Shown: positions 1-6,729, counted from the stretch's first letter. The stretch: DNA of 7,434 bases from GCA-2712985 sp964515905 (GCA_964515905.1 CAZEWK010000073.1:1-7434), one strand, 5' to 3'. The notes: a model not told the origin generated them from the sequence alone. Program-made: numbers and translations.

Positions 1-844
1 GCAGTAGTCGTGGCATCTGTAAGAACGGCAATTTGGAACGCCGTACCTATTGCATATGTGCCGGCAGAAATAACCACTTTGGCGTAGCCCGCAGAAACCG
101 TGTCTCTGTCGGTTACAACGGTTAAAGTTAATGTGGTGCCACCATAAACAACGCTAAAGGTATCACCAGAGGAGATGGTTTGTGCTGACTGGCCGCCAAC
201 AGTGAAGGATATTGCGGGCGCCTGTGAATATGCACCCGAACCTGCACCTGAGATGGTACCAGCGGAAATGAATACGCTATTCAATTGGAACGTTTGCGTG
301 TTTGCTGAAAGCTTGGCAACAGCCAGACCCGTGCCGCCCGTATAATTTTCATCGGCTCGCAGATCCACCGAATTAACGGCAAGGGTACTTGCTGTATCGT
401 TTGAAAACTGCACGGTAAGTATAGATCCTGAGCCGTTCACTAAATCTAAGCCTTGATATGTGGAATCGCTTGTTAAAAGCCCGATTTGGTCCCGAATGTC
501 GTTATATTGCGTAACAATGTTTGCGACTTCCGAGTTAGTGGCCGCAGATTTCAAGTTAACCGCTAAACCCTTTAGCTGTCTGACTAATGCTTCAACAGCG
601 GTTATCGCGTCTGTGGCAGCAGCCAGAGTTGAAATTCCCTGATCAATGCCGTTTTTTTCTCGGTAAAATCCGTTGCACGGTCATTTAGGCCTTTAGCTTG
701 GAAGTACGAAACTGCATCATCAAGCGGCGAGGCCACACGCAAGGCAGTCGAGAGACGGTTTTGCGTCTGAGCAATTAAGTCGGAAGTGCTTTGTAGGGAT
801 AGTAGGTTCTGCCGCACAGCGGCAGTTAGAGTGACATCACCCAT
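1..844 (-). CDS. Flagellin, N-terminal part, with an internal frameshift; 3' end beyond the left edge
   Basis: Structural subunit of the flagellar filament, exported by the flagellar type III system. The first 64 codons read MGDVTLTAAVRQNLLSLQST and on to TQNRLSTALRVASPLDDAVS, the conserved flagellin N-terminal D0/D1 helix. After codon 64 the frame runs into a stop near 602. Moving one base back at the run of seven A (complement of T 652-658) restores a clear flagellin frame (NGIDQGISTLAAATDAITAV), which stays open to the left edge. About 280 residues are visible in all. The later part is rich in Ser, Thr, Gly and Val, as expected for the variable surface domain. The start at 844 has AAAGGGG (851-857) six bases upstream. 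Position 34 is Ala where flagellins usually have Gly (STG-RV). The break may be a sequencing error, a true mutation or slippage. Family assignment is firm; integrity is not. Confidence 0.9.
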
Positions 845-870
845 TTTGCGCCCCTTTCTAGAGCGTTAAT

Positions 871-883
871 GACAATTCTTGTC
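871..883. repeat. Short inverted repeat upstream of flagellin
   Basis: gacaa-ttc-ttgtc: perfect 5-base arms with a 3-base spacer, 27 bases upstream of the flagellin start codon. The 120-base spacer between pseI and flagellin (845-964) must hold the flagellin promoter if that gene has its own. I could not make out a convincing sigma-28 or sigma-54 promoter there. The repeat could be an operator or chance. Confidence 0.25.
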
Positions 884-964
884 TACAATGGGCAATTTTT
901 TGATTCACCTGCGGACGTTCTAGTAAATAATGACTAACGATATTTTAAAGTCGCTCTCGGCAGT

Positions 965-2017
965 TTAAATTTCCTGATCAGATATCCGGTCTCCGTTAGA
1001 GTATTTTCTCTTTGATTTATTACCCATCAGATCAACAAAGTGACGAGGGTGTAGACCAAATCCTGGACGTATTATTCTTACATTATCTGGAGAAAATTTT
1101 TCACCCGGAGCAATATCTTTCACGGCATAAATGGAGCGTCGGAACTGAATCGATTTCGTTTCTCTCTCAGAGATTGAAAAAGTAGGTGTCCCTAGTGCTT
1201 TGGCGATGATGGCAGTATCTCTCACAAGTTGGCAAAGCTCATCTGCATTGGCGGAAAATGCGCTGTCTACTCCACCATCGTCTCTTGAAATTGTGAAGTG
1301 CTTTTCAATGACGGAGGCTCCGACCGCAATGCTAGCTAAGGCAACTTGGTTGCCAAGCGTATGGTCTGATAATCCAACTACGCAGTCGTATTTATCTTCA
1401 AGATAAGGTATGGCCAAAAGATTTGTATCTGATGGGTCCGCTGGATAGTCCGATGTGCATTTTAAAAGGATCAGGTCCTTGCAACCGGAATTTCTTGCGG
1501 TTGTAACAGCTTCATCTATCTCTTCTTCGTTAGCCAAACCGGTTGATATGATTAAAGGCCGCCCTGTTTGTGCAGCCTTTCTTATAAGCGGATAATGAAT
1601 GTTCTCAAACGATGCAATCTTATAAGCACACGGATTTAATGTCTCTAGAAAATCAACAGCAGACTCGTCGAATACAGAGCTAAAACAATCTATCCCTAAA
1701 GAACGGCAAAACTCAAATATATCAGCAATCCATTCTGGATCTGTAAATGCACGTTTATATAGGTCATAGAGAGTTTCGTTTTTCCAAAGACTATCTGGAT
1801 TAGTAATCAAAAAATCTGAAGATCTCACGTCAATGGTAAGCGCATCAGCCGTATACGTTTGCAACTTGAGAGCATTTGCGCCAGCATATTTGGCAGCTTT
1901 TACAATTTTGATTGCTTGGTCAAATGATTGGTTATGATTGCCAGACATCTCTGCAATGATATAGGGGCGATGTCCTTTTCCAATCTGTGTCGCATTTATA
2001 CCAACCGAGACCATCAT
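965..2017 (-). CDS. pseI: Pseudaminic acid synthase (PseI, NeuB family)
   Basis: Cytoplasmic enzyme that condenses phosphoenolpyruvate with 2,4-diacetamido-2,4,6-trideoxy-L-altrose to give pseudaminic acid. At 350 residues it has the usual length. The N-terminal TIM barrel carries IIAEMSGNHN (20-29, with E23), LKLQTYTADALT (50-61, with K51 and Q53), KIASFENIHYPLI (133-145, with E137) and GLSDHTLG (215-222, with H219). VIEKHF (236-241) supplies the E and second metal-binding H. A C-terminal SAF (antifreeze-like) domain runs from RRSIY (293) to about 348. GKGHRPYIIAEMSGNHN and KIASFE are typical of PseI rather than NeuB or LegI. The start overlaps the stop of the upstream formyltransferase (ATGA), so the two are probably translationally coupled. 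GGGGG (2019-2023) is only one base from the first ATG but four from the second (2012-2014), so a 349-residue product starting MVSVGINA is also possible. Confidence 0.93.
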   Translation of the reverse strand: MMVSVGINATQIGKGHRPYIIAEMSGNHNQSFDQAIKIVKAAKYAGANALKLQTYTADALTIDVRSSDFLITNPDSLWKNETLYDLYKRAFTDPEWIADIFEFCRSLGIDCFSSVFDESAVDFLETLNPCAYKIASFENIHYPLIRKAAQTGRPLIISTGLANEEEIDEAVTTARNSGCKDLILLKCTSDYPADPSDTNLLAIPYLEDKYDCVVGLSDHTLGNQVALASIAVGASVIEKHFTISRDDGGVDSAFSANADELCQLVRDTAIIAKALGTPTFSISERETKSIQFRRSIYAVKDIAPGEKFSPDNVRIIRPGFGLHPRHFVDLMGNKSKRKYSNGDRISDQEI

Positions 2018-2820
2018 TCCCCCAATTTTTTAAGAAGATCAGAGATGCGGCCATCATCGTGGTTTATACGCTTAACGATCTCCTTTGCGTCTTTTGGGGC
2101 AGCAGTAAAGGCTAATCGTAGCAGATCCATCCAATTAACATTGTTGTTTGCTCTTACGGCTTCAATTTCATCGATAATTTTTATTTTATTGGTGCTCTGT
2201 ACCGCGCCCAATTTTTCAAGGCGTTTGATTTCGTCATAAATATTTACATCCCAATTTGAAAACTCGGAAGGTAGTTCTCCGGAAGAATGAAATGTACCAT
2301 CCCCCCTTTGAACGATAGGAACAAAGCGGCCATTTAGTATAGTATCCAGACCGTCTTCGAACATTTGCTCAACTTCTTCCACAAGCCTCGTATAAGTATC
2401 TTTGAAAGTTTGTTCTCCACGATCAAAATTCACATACTTTTGAAAAATGATATCTCCAGTATCAATACCTTCGTCAACTTGGTGAATTGTTACGCCACTT
2501 GGGGTTCCATCGAAAAATGACCAAAAGTTTGGATGCGCGCCACGGTTAAAAGGGAGGTAACCAATGTGAAGGTTTATAATAGGGCTCTTCGTACCTTTTA
2601 AAACGCTAAGGGGGATAATATGGCGATAACCGAAGGTAATGATAAGGTCAAAGCCCTTGAAATCATTTATTTTATCGTATGCATGCCAAACCGAGCATCC
2701 ACGCATCTGTAGAACGGAGATAAGGCGCGTGTTCTCCTCTGAGTAACCAAGAAATAAAACCTTTTTGCGAATTTCTTGGGAGGTCGTGCCTAAATTTTTA
2801 ACGTATCTATATTCTGTCAT
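2014..2820 (-). CDS. Formyltransferase-fold protein with an extra C-terminal module
   Basis: 268 residues. The core (about 20-175) is a formyltransferase domain of the Fmt/ArnA/PurN type, which moves a formyl group from 10-formyltetrahydrofolate to an amine. Visible motifs are VLFLGYSEEN (21-30), NLHIGYLPFNRGAHP (83-97, with N83 and H85) and VDEGIDTGDII (115-125, with D120), so the family's Asn-His-Asp catalytic set is present. It lacks the length and C-terminal domain of Met-tRNA formyltransferase. Lying directly upstream of pseI with a 4-base overlap, it most likely N-formylates an amino group on pseudaminic acid or a precursor (inference). Residues about 212-268 form a separate helical-looking segment with NNNVNWMDLLRLAF, which is not part of the formyltransferase fold. 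The start at 2820 is supported by GAAGG (2825-2829), four bases away. Fold is certain; substrate is inferred. Confidence 0.85.
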   Translation of the reverse strand: MTEYRYVKNLGTTSQEIRKKVLFLGYSEENTRLISVLQMRGCSVWHAYDKINDFKGFDLIITFGYRHIIPLSVLKGTKSPIINLHIGYLPFNRGAHPNFWSFFDGTPSGVTIHQVDEGIDTGDIIFQKYVNFDRGEQTFKDTYTRLVEEVEQMFEDGLDTILNGRFVPIVQRGDGTFHSSGELPSEFSNWDVNIYDEIKRLEKLGAVQSTNKIKIIDEIEAVRANNNVNWMDLLRLAFTAAPKDAKEIVKRINHDDGRISDLLKKLGE

Positions 2821-3040
2821 AGAGCCTTCAAATTTCAGTTGGCAAAAGGCATAACTTTTAGCACCACTATTTTAAAGGGTAGAATAATGAAAAGTAAGCG
2901 ATATTGAATTATCCTATCTCTTTTAGGGGCGAGCATCTATTCATTTCAAACATCGTTATAGATTCACTATATAGATGCATTAGTCCGTTGGGATTGCCTG
3001 TGTCATATAACATTATAAAATTACTATTTTATAAATTAGA
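2821..3040. other. AT-rich intergenic region without a convincing gene
   Basis: This is the left part of the 652-base interval between the formyltransferase and the GT2 gene. A 67-codon plus-strand ORF starting at a TTG (2904) has no ribosome binding site, has AT-driven hydrophobic composition, and overlaps the decayed gene in another frame, so I do not call it. Any promoter for the formyltransferase-pseI pair should lie here. A TAAAAT-like element is present on the minus strand, but its -35 partner is poor. Confidence 0.5.
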
Positions 3041-3458
3041 AGACGGGTGGGTTCTGTTGGTTTTAACCATGATATTTTTCAGGTGTTTGGTTGAATACCC
3101 TTTATGAAGCAACAAATGAGAATCTCTACGAAATTTTTTTGGGGTGTCCGTGACAAACTTTTTGCAGAAATTTTTAATACTGAAAACACTGAAATAATTG
3201 AAGGTATAACTAAATTTCTACAAATGGAAAATGAGCACCTTTTTAAGGCGGAAACTGCACGTTTGTTGGAACCAGATCAAAAAACTCTATCATCATCAAA
3301 ATTTCGTTCCCGATGAAAGAAGTATTTCATCAAGAATTATTCACACAGGTAAGGTGGATATCCAAGAATAAGAATGTGTTGGTAGCGGTTATTTGGACGA
3401 AGTATTTAGCCGCGTTAAGTGTTTGGAAGATGTTGCAGCAAGGAGTGTAGGTGACTGA
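3041..3458 (+). pseudogene. Decayed gene of unknown function, readable only across several frames
   Basis: No single frame is intact, but consecutive protein-like stretches follow one another on the plus strand. VGSVGFNHDIFQVFG (3047-3091) ends at TGA. LNTLYEATNENLYEIF (3091-3138) lies in a second frame. VRDKLFAEIFNTENTEIIEG and on to ETARLLEPDQKTLSS (about 3146-3295) returns to the first frame. NFVPDERSISSRIIHTGKV (3300-3356) lies in the third frame and continues after one in-frame TAA (3369-3371) to GYLDEVFSRVKCLEDVAARS, ending at TGA 3456-3458. Composition and the joining of segments look like one soluble, largely helical protein that has gained several indels. An intact 70-codon ORF (3104-3316) is one piece of it. 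I do not recognise the family. It runs opposite to the glycan genes on either side and separates them. The upstream limit is uncertain. Confidence 0.55.
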
Positions 3459-3472
3459 TTCTTCTAACCGTA

Positions 3473-4162
3473 CTAGAACATAGATTTAAAGATATGCGGA
3501 TAATCTTTTTTACATACTTGCATTAGCACGATACGCCACAAAGCATGTAAAATTTTTAAGTTAGCGTGAAAGTTTCCACCGTACCGAGGAGGGCCCTTTC
3601 TATCTTCCCCACTTATATTTAGTTCTTTAAATACGCATCGGTCCATTAGGCCACTTATTGCCAATTCCGCACCTGCTGCCTGATAATGGTCGAAGCCACC
3701 GTTTTTAGCATATAAGGACATATGGTAGCCTTTCATTCCACATAAAATATCATGGGCTCCATAACAAAATAGAACAAATCCATTCAGTATATATTCAGTC
3801 CACCTTTGGTACTTTTTTCGTCGTCCAATAACCAGTTGCACATGCTCGTCAAATAGTAACTTTCGAAATGTTTCAATTTGATCAGGATTATGTTCGCCGT
3901 CGGCATCTAGGGTGACGACAGCTTGAGCCTTACAAGATTCTGCATACTTAAAGCCTCGTTCTAAAGAGCACTCATAACCCAAACGTTCTTTATTTTGAAT
4001 GACTATGGCGCCAGATGTTTTTGCTATTGCGGCCGTGAGATCAGATGAACAGTCATCGACTACAACAACCTTGCCATAACTAACCGCCGTTTTTGTGACA
4101 TCGGCGATTGTTTGCGCCTCGTTGTGGGCGGGGATAACAATAACTAATCTAGGTCCGACCAT
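3473..4162 (-). CDS. Family 2 glycosyltransferase (DPM1-like)
   Basis: 229 residues, close to a bare GT-A fold. Visible motifs are VIVIPAHNEAQTIADV (7-22) for the nucleotide-binding start, VVVDDCSSD (34-42), and TLDADGEHNPDQI (84-96), whose D86-x-D88 is the metal and nucleotide-sugar site. CGMKGYHMSLY (141-151) and the basic PPRYGGNFHANLKIL (191-205) follow. This resembles dolichyl-phosphate mannose synthase-like GT2 proteins, but no C-terminal membrane segments follow, so it is probably soluble or peripheral. Donor and acceptor cannot be read from the sequence. Beside sialic-acid-type synthases it may add a sugar to the flagellar glycan or to a lipid carrier (inference). The first 19 bases overlap the end of the upstream neuB-like gene. 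The start at 4162 has only a weak purine-rich site, so translation probably depends on coupling. Confidence 0.88.
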   Translation of the reverse strand: MVGPRLVIVIPAHNEAQTIADVTKTAVSYGKVVVVDDCSSDLTAAIAKTSGAIVIQNKERLGYECSLERGFKYAESCKAQAVVTLDADGEHNPDQIETFRKLLFDEHVQLVIGRRKKYQRWTEYILNGFVLFCYGAHDILCGMKGYHMSLYAKNGGFDHYQAAGAELAISGLMDRCVFKELNISGEDRKGPPRYGGNFHANLKILHALWRIVLMQVCKKDYPHIFKSMF

Positions 4163-5226
4163 AAAATAAACTCGTGTGCCTGCTTTGGGTTCAGAAGTAC
4201 TCTACCCAGGACATCCTCAAACCGATAAGGTGGACATGCCTCTTTCGGACAAGGACGCAAATATTCGAGATTTTCTTGCGTCAGCGCTACGCCCGCCGAC
4301 GTATCCTCACGGACACAAATTGCACGCCGCTGTAAAATAGCCGTATCGCTCTCATTAGGCTCTATTCGTTTGATCCCATCTCCAAGCGCGGCCTCCAGCT
4401 CCCGTGTCCGCAAAACCATCTCGCTCCAAGTTTCTGGGTTCATCGCAAATTTATGGTCTGGACCACTACGTTCATTATCGTCAGTAAAATGTTTTTCAAT
4501 TACACTTGCCCCTAAAGTGACAGCACCCAGAACTGTGCTGTGCCCAAGCGTATGATCTGACAATCCTAAAGGTAGCCCGGGCCAATGTGCAGCAAAGCTT
4601 TTCAACACCCTGAGATTGATGCACCTGAAATTATCCGGATCAGCCGTGTAGTTTGTGTTGCACTGCATTAAAATAAGCTTTCGGTTACATTTGAGCACGG
4701 CTCCAACTGCCCGATGAACATCATCCATGGTGGAGGCACCACAAGCCAAAAGAACAGGTTTTTGTTGCTCCGCAATTTTATTAATTATTTCTAGCCAAGT
4801 AATGTCTCCCGAACCGATTTTTAGTGCTGCCACATGTTGTGCAAACAAATCGACTGCATCAAAATCATAGGGCGAGGTCATCATATCTATATCTGCATCA
4901 ATACAGGTTTGCACCAAACTTTCTGTCCAATTCCGGCGACAATGATAAGCATCGTATATGTCAAAGACAGATTCTTTCCATGCAGCCTGGTGCCCGATTT
5001 TATTTCCTATAGATCGAAAACCTATATCACTAACTATCCGGTCCGCCAGAAAGTGCTGAAACTTTACAGCATTAGCACCGGCGTCCTTTGCCAGCCAAAT
5101 TAAACTTTTCAAACGGCCCAAGTCCCCATCATGATTAGCTGCAAGATCTGCTATAAAGTAAGTTTCGAGAGATTTCGATATTCTACTTTTATTTATAAAA
5201 ACTTCTTGATCGTAAAGCGTATTCAA
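4144..5226 (-). CDS. NeuB-family nonulosonic acid synthase, second paralog (TTG start)
   Basis: 360 residues. Predicted to condense phosphoenolpyruvate with an N-acyl amino sugar; which nonulosonic acid results is not clear. The TIM barrel has FIADLAANHDGD (24-35), VKFQHFLADRIV (54-65, with K55 and Q57), KIGSGDITWLEII (136-148), MQCNTNYT (187-194), GLSDHTLG (221-228, with H225) and VIEKHF (242-247, with E244 and H246). A SAF domain covers about 296-358. Where PseI next door has E23 and E137, this protein has D27 and D141. It also lacks the PseI signature KIASFE, so it is a different subgroup and probably uses a different sugar. The start is TTG with AGGAG (5233-5237) six bases upstream; no ATG occurs in frame until deep inside the barrel. 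It overlaps the GT2 gene by 19 bases, suggesting one transcript. Confidence 0.88.
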   Translation of the reverse strand: MNTLYDQEVFINKSRISKSLETYFIADLAANHDGDLGRLKSLIWLAKDAGANAVKFQHFLADRIVSDIGFRSIGNKIGHQAAWKESVFDIYDAYHCRRNWTESLVQTCIDADIDMMTSPYDFDAVDLFAQHVAALKIGSGDITWLEIINKIAEQQKPVLLACGASTMDDVHRAVGAVLKCNRKLILMQCNTNYTADPDNFRCINLRVLKSFAAHWPGLPLGLSDHTLGHSTVLGAVTLGASVIEKHFTDDNERSGPDHKFAMNPETWSEMVLRTRELEAALGDGIKRIEPNESDTAILQRRAICVREDTSAGVALTQENLEYLRPCPKEACPPYRFEDVLGRVLLNPKQAHEFILWSDLD

Positions 5227-5232
5227 AAGCCA

Positions 5233-5237
5233 CTCCT
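5233..5237 (-). promoter_or_regulatory. Ribosome binding site that fixes a TTG start
   Basis: On the minus strand AGGAG lies six bases before TTG at 5226. It is the strongest Shine-Dalgarno sequence near the 5' end of the second neuB-like gene and supports the TTG start. Confidence 0.7.
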
Positions 5238-5319
5238 AAAATGATCTTAATACGAAACTTAGCGAAGCCTAATCCTTTGTATCAAGCCTACTATTTGTAA
5301 ATATGCTGATTAAAGCCAG

Positions 5320-5451
5320 TCATGCGTCTCCAACCCTAAAAATAGGTGTGCCTTGAAAATCATGGCCAATTATCTGCTGATGGATTTCAGTAAATTTTTT
5401 ATGGAACAATTCTATATTTTTATCAAAAAGGGATTTTTTCTTTGTCGTCAT
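5320..5451 (-). CDS. Small 43-residue ORF, possible 5' fragment of a larger motility or glycosylation gene
   Basis: ATG at 5451 opens a 43-codon frame reading MTTKKKSLFDKNIELFHKKF and ending FQGTPIFRVGDA, with stop TGA at 5320-5322. GAGGA lies nine bases upstream, so translation is plausible. LFDKNIELFHKKFTEIHQQI resembles the opening of Maf/DUF115 motility-associated glycosyltransferases (a Phe-x-x-Asn-Leu-type start followed by a charged helix). That is a resemblance from memory over a short stretch, not a firm assignment. Maf proteins are several hundred residues long, so this would be a truncated remnant. I found no continuation of such a gene in the 93 bases between this stop and the next start. 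It could instead be a genuine small protein. It lies upstream of the neuB-like/GT2 pair on the same strand. Confidence 0.4.
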   Translation of the reverse strand: MTTKKKSLFDKNIELFHKKFTEIHQQIIGHDFQGTPIFRVGDA

Positions 5452-5514
5452 TGCCTACAATCCTCAAATTGGAAACGTCTCCTAGCTAGGCTATTTCAAA
5501 TTAGATAACGATTC

Positions 5515-5575
5515 GTGAATTTTTTGGTGCTATGGGGTATAACACTTTGCAATAGATAGGATTATTTTATCTAAA
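5515..5575 (+). promoter_or_regulatory. Candidate sigma-70-type promoters for the dehydrogenase gene
   Basis: Two weak candidates lie in the divergent intergenic region. TTGCAA (5547-5552), 17 bases, then TCTAAA (5570-5575) matches consensus at 4 of 6 in both boxes. TATAAC (5538-5543) matches at 5 of 6, but its -35 (GTGAAT, 5515-5520) is poor. A 6-base inverted repeat, TAGATA/TATCTA (5553-5558 and 5568-5573), lies between the boxes of the first candidate and could be an operator or chance. Confidence 0.25.
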
Positions 5576-5634
5576 GTTCAGGCACACCCGCATTGAGGGT
5601 TTGCTCAAATAATTGTAAAACGGAGCAGTCTTTT

Positions 5635-6525
5635 ATGACGGTACTGCTTATTGGATCCACGGGGATGTTGGGTCAAGCTATATTATCAGTAGCCAAAGAA
5701 AGCCGCATAAACATTGTCGGCGCTGCTCGGCATAACGCAGACGTTAGCCTTGACCTAAATAATTCTAATGCGGTTGAGCAAATTTTTGATCAAGTAAAGC
5801 CGTCCATAGTGATAAACGCAGCTGCTATCACTAATTTAGACGACTGTGAAAATGCGCCAGATGTCACGTGGCGGGTCAACGCGCGCAGTGTACATATGCT
5901 CGCCAAGCTGTGCCAAGTTCATAGAGCTCGGTTTGTTCAAATTTCTACAGATCATTTCTATACGGGGGATGGTGATGCCCTTCATGATGAGGCCGCACTT
6001 GTTGAATTGGTTAACGAATACGCAGTTACCAAATTTGCGGGAGAATGTTTCGCTCGGCAATTTCCCGAAAGTTTAATTTTAAGAACCAATATCGTCGGAT
6101 TTCGAGGATGGAAAGACAGACCAACATTTATTGAGTGGGTAGTCGACAGTCTTGAAACTGGAAAAAACATTATAATGTATGATGACTACTTCGTATCTTC
6201 TATAGACGTGTTAACTTTTTCACATGTCTTATTTGATTTGCTTGATAGGCACGCTCAAGGAACGTTAAATGTAGCTTGTCGCGAAGTTTTCTCTAAAAAA
6301 GACTTTATTGAAAGATTTGCTCAAAAAGCTGGACTTTCCTTATTAAATGCAACCCGGGGTAGTGTTCATAAAGGAAATATTCCTCGCGCATTCAGTCTTG
6401 GATTAGACGTACGAAAATCTGAAGCAATTTTAAATAGGCCTTTACCATCATTAGATTCGGTCATATCCAGCATCTCCAAAGAATATATAATGCGTAGGAG
6501 CGTAGGACTGCAAAAAAGGGGCTAA
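5635..6525 (+). CDS. RmlD-like short-chain sugar-nucleotide dehydrogenase/reductase
   Basis: 296 residues from the chosen ATG, matching the usual length of the dTDP-4-dehydrorhamnose reductase (RmlD) family of extended short-chain dehydrogenases. VLLIGSTGMLGQ (3-14) is the Rossmann dinucleotide-binding glycine motif. INAAAITNLDDCE (60-72) follows strand 4, ISTDHFYTGDG (103-113) holds the catalytic-site STD, and YAVTK (129-133) gives the Tyr-x-x-x-Lys pair. RTNIVGFRGW starts near residue 150. The expected activity is NAD(P)-dependent reduction of a keto-sugar, usually nucleotide-linked. The substrate is unknown, and STDHFYTG differs from STDYVFDG of typical RmlD. The frame is open back to a TTG at 5593, but ATG 5635 has GGAG (5622-5625) nine bases upstream and starts right at the first beta strand, so I prefer it. 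It is transcribed away from the neuB-like genes, so it has its own promoter. Confidence 0.85.
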   Translation: MTVLLIGSTGMLGQAILSVAKESRINIVGAARHNADVSLDLNNSNAVEQIFDQVKPSIVINAAAITNLDDCENAPDVTWRVNARSVHMLAKLCQVHRARFVQISTDHFYTGDGDALHDEAALVELVNEYAVTKFAGECFARQFPESLILRTNIVGFRGWKDRPTFIEWVVDSLETGKNIIMYDDYFVSSIDVLTFSHVLFDLLDRHAQGTLNVACREVFSKKDFIERFAQKAGLSLLNATRGSVHKGNIPRAFSLGLDVRKSEAILNRPLPSLDSVISSISKEYIMRRSVGLQKRG

Positions 6526-6653
6526 TTATCAAACTAAGTTAACCCTAATAATTTACTTTATTGATGGAATTCCCTCGCTAATTTTCACGCAGCCGTTAAC
6601 TACTTACTTTCTGATAAATTGTTGAGAAATTTCAAAAAACTGGGCGTTTCCTA

Positions 6654-6718
6654 TAGATTTTCTATATGCATTTGCCATCGGCGGAGATAATTCTCAATGG
6701 TCAAATTAAGAAAATCTA
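6654..6718. repeat. 10-base perfect inverted repeat, widely spaced
   Basis: tagattttct (6654-6663) and agaaaatcta (6709-6718) are perfect reverse complements separated by 45 bases. They lie in the 204-base spacer between two convergent genes. No GC-rich stem with a T-run was found, so it is not a standard intrinsic terminator, though a long stem between convergent genes could act as one. It may also be the edge of a small element, or chance in AT-rich DNA. Confidence 0.3.
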
Positions 6719-6729
6719 GCCCTGCGTTA

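Noticed and set aside
460..642. 60-codon plus-strand ORF inside the flagellin gene
   Set aside because: It is the antisense of clear flagellin coding sequence and has no start signal.
2855..2900. Possible minus-strand promoter for the formyltransferase (TTACTT, 17 bases, TAAAAT)
   Set aside because: The -10 box is fair but the -35 matches consensus at only two positions, which is expected by chance in AT-rich DNA.
2904..3107. 67-codon plus-strand ORF starting at TTG
   Set aside because: It has no ribosome binding site and AT-driven composition, and it overlaps the better-supported decayed gene in another frame.
5593..5634. Upstream TTG start for the dehydrogenase
   Set aside because: The 14 extra residues (MRVCSNNCKTEQSF) precede the Rossmann strand and have no ribosome binding site; ATG 5635 has GGAG at a normal distance.
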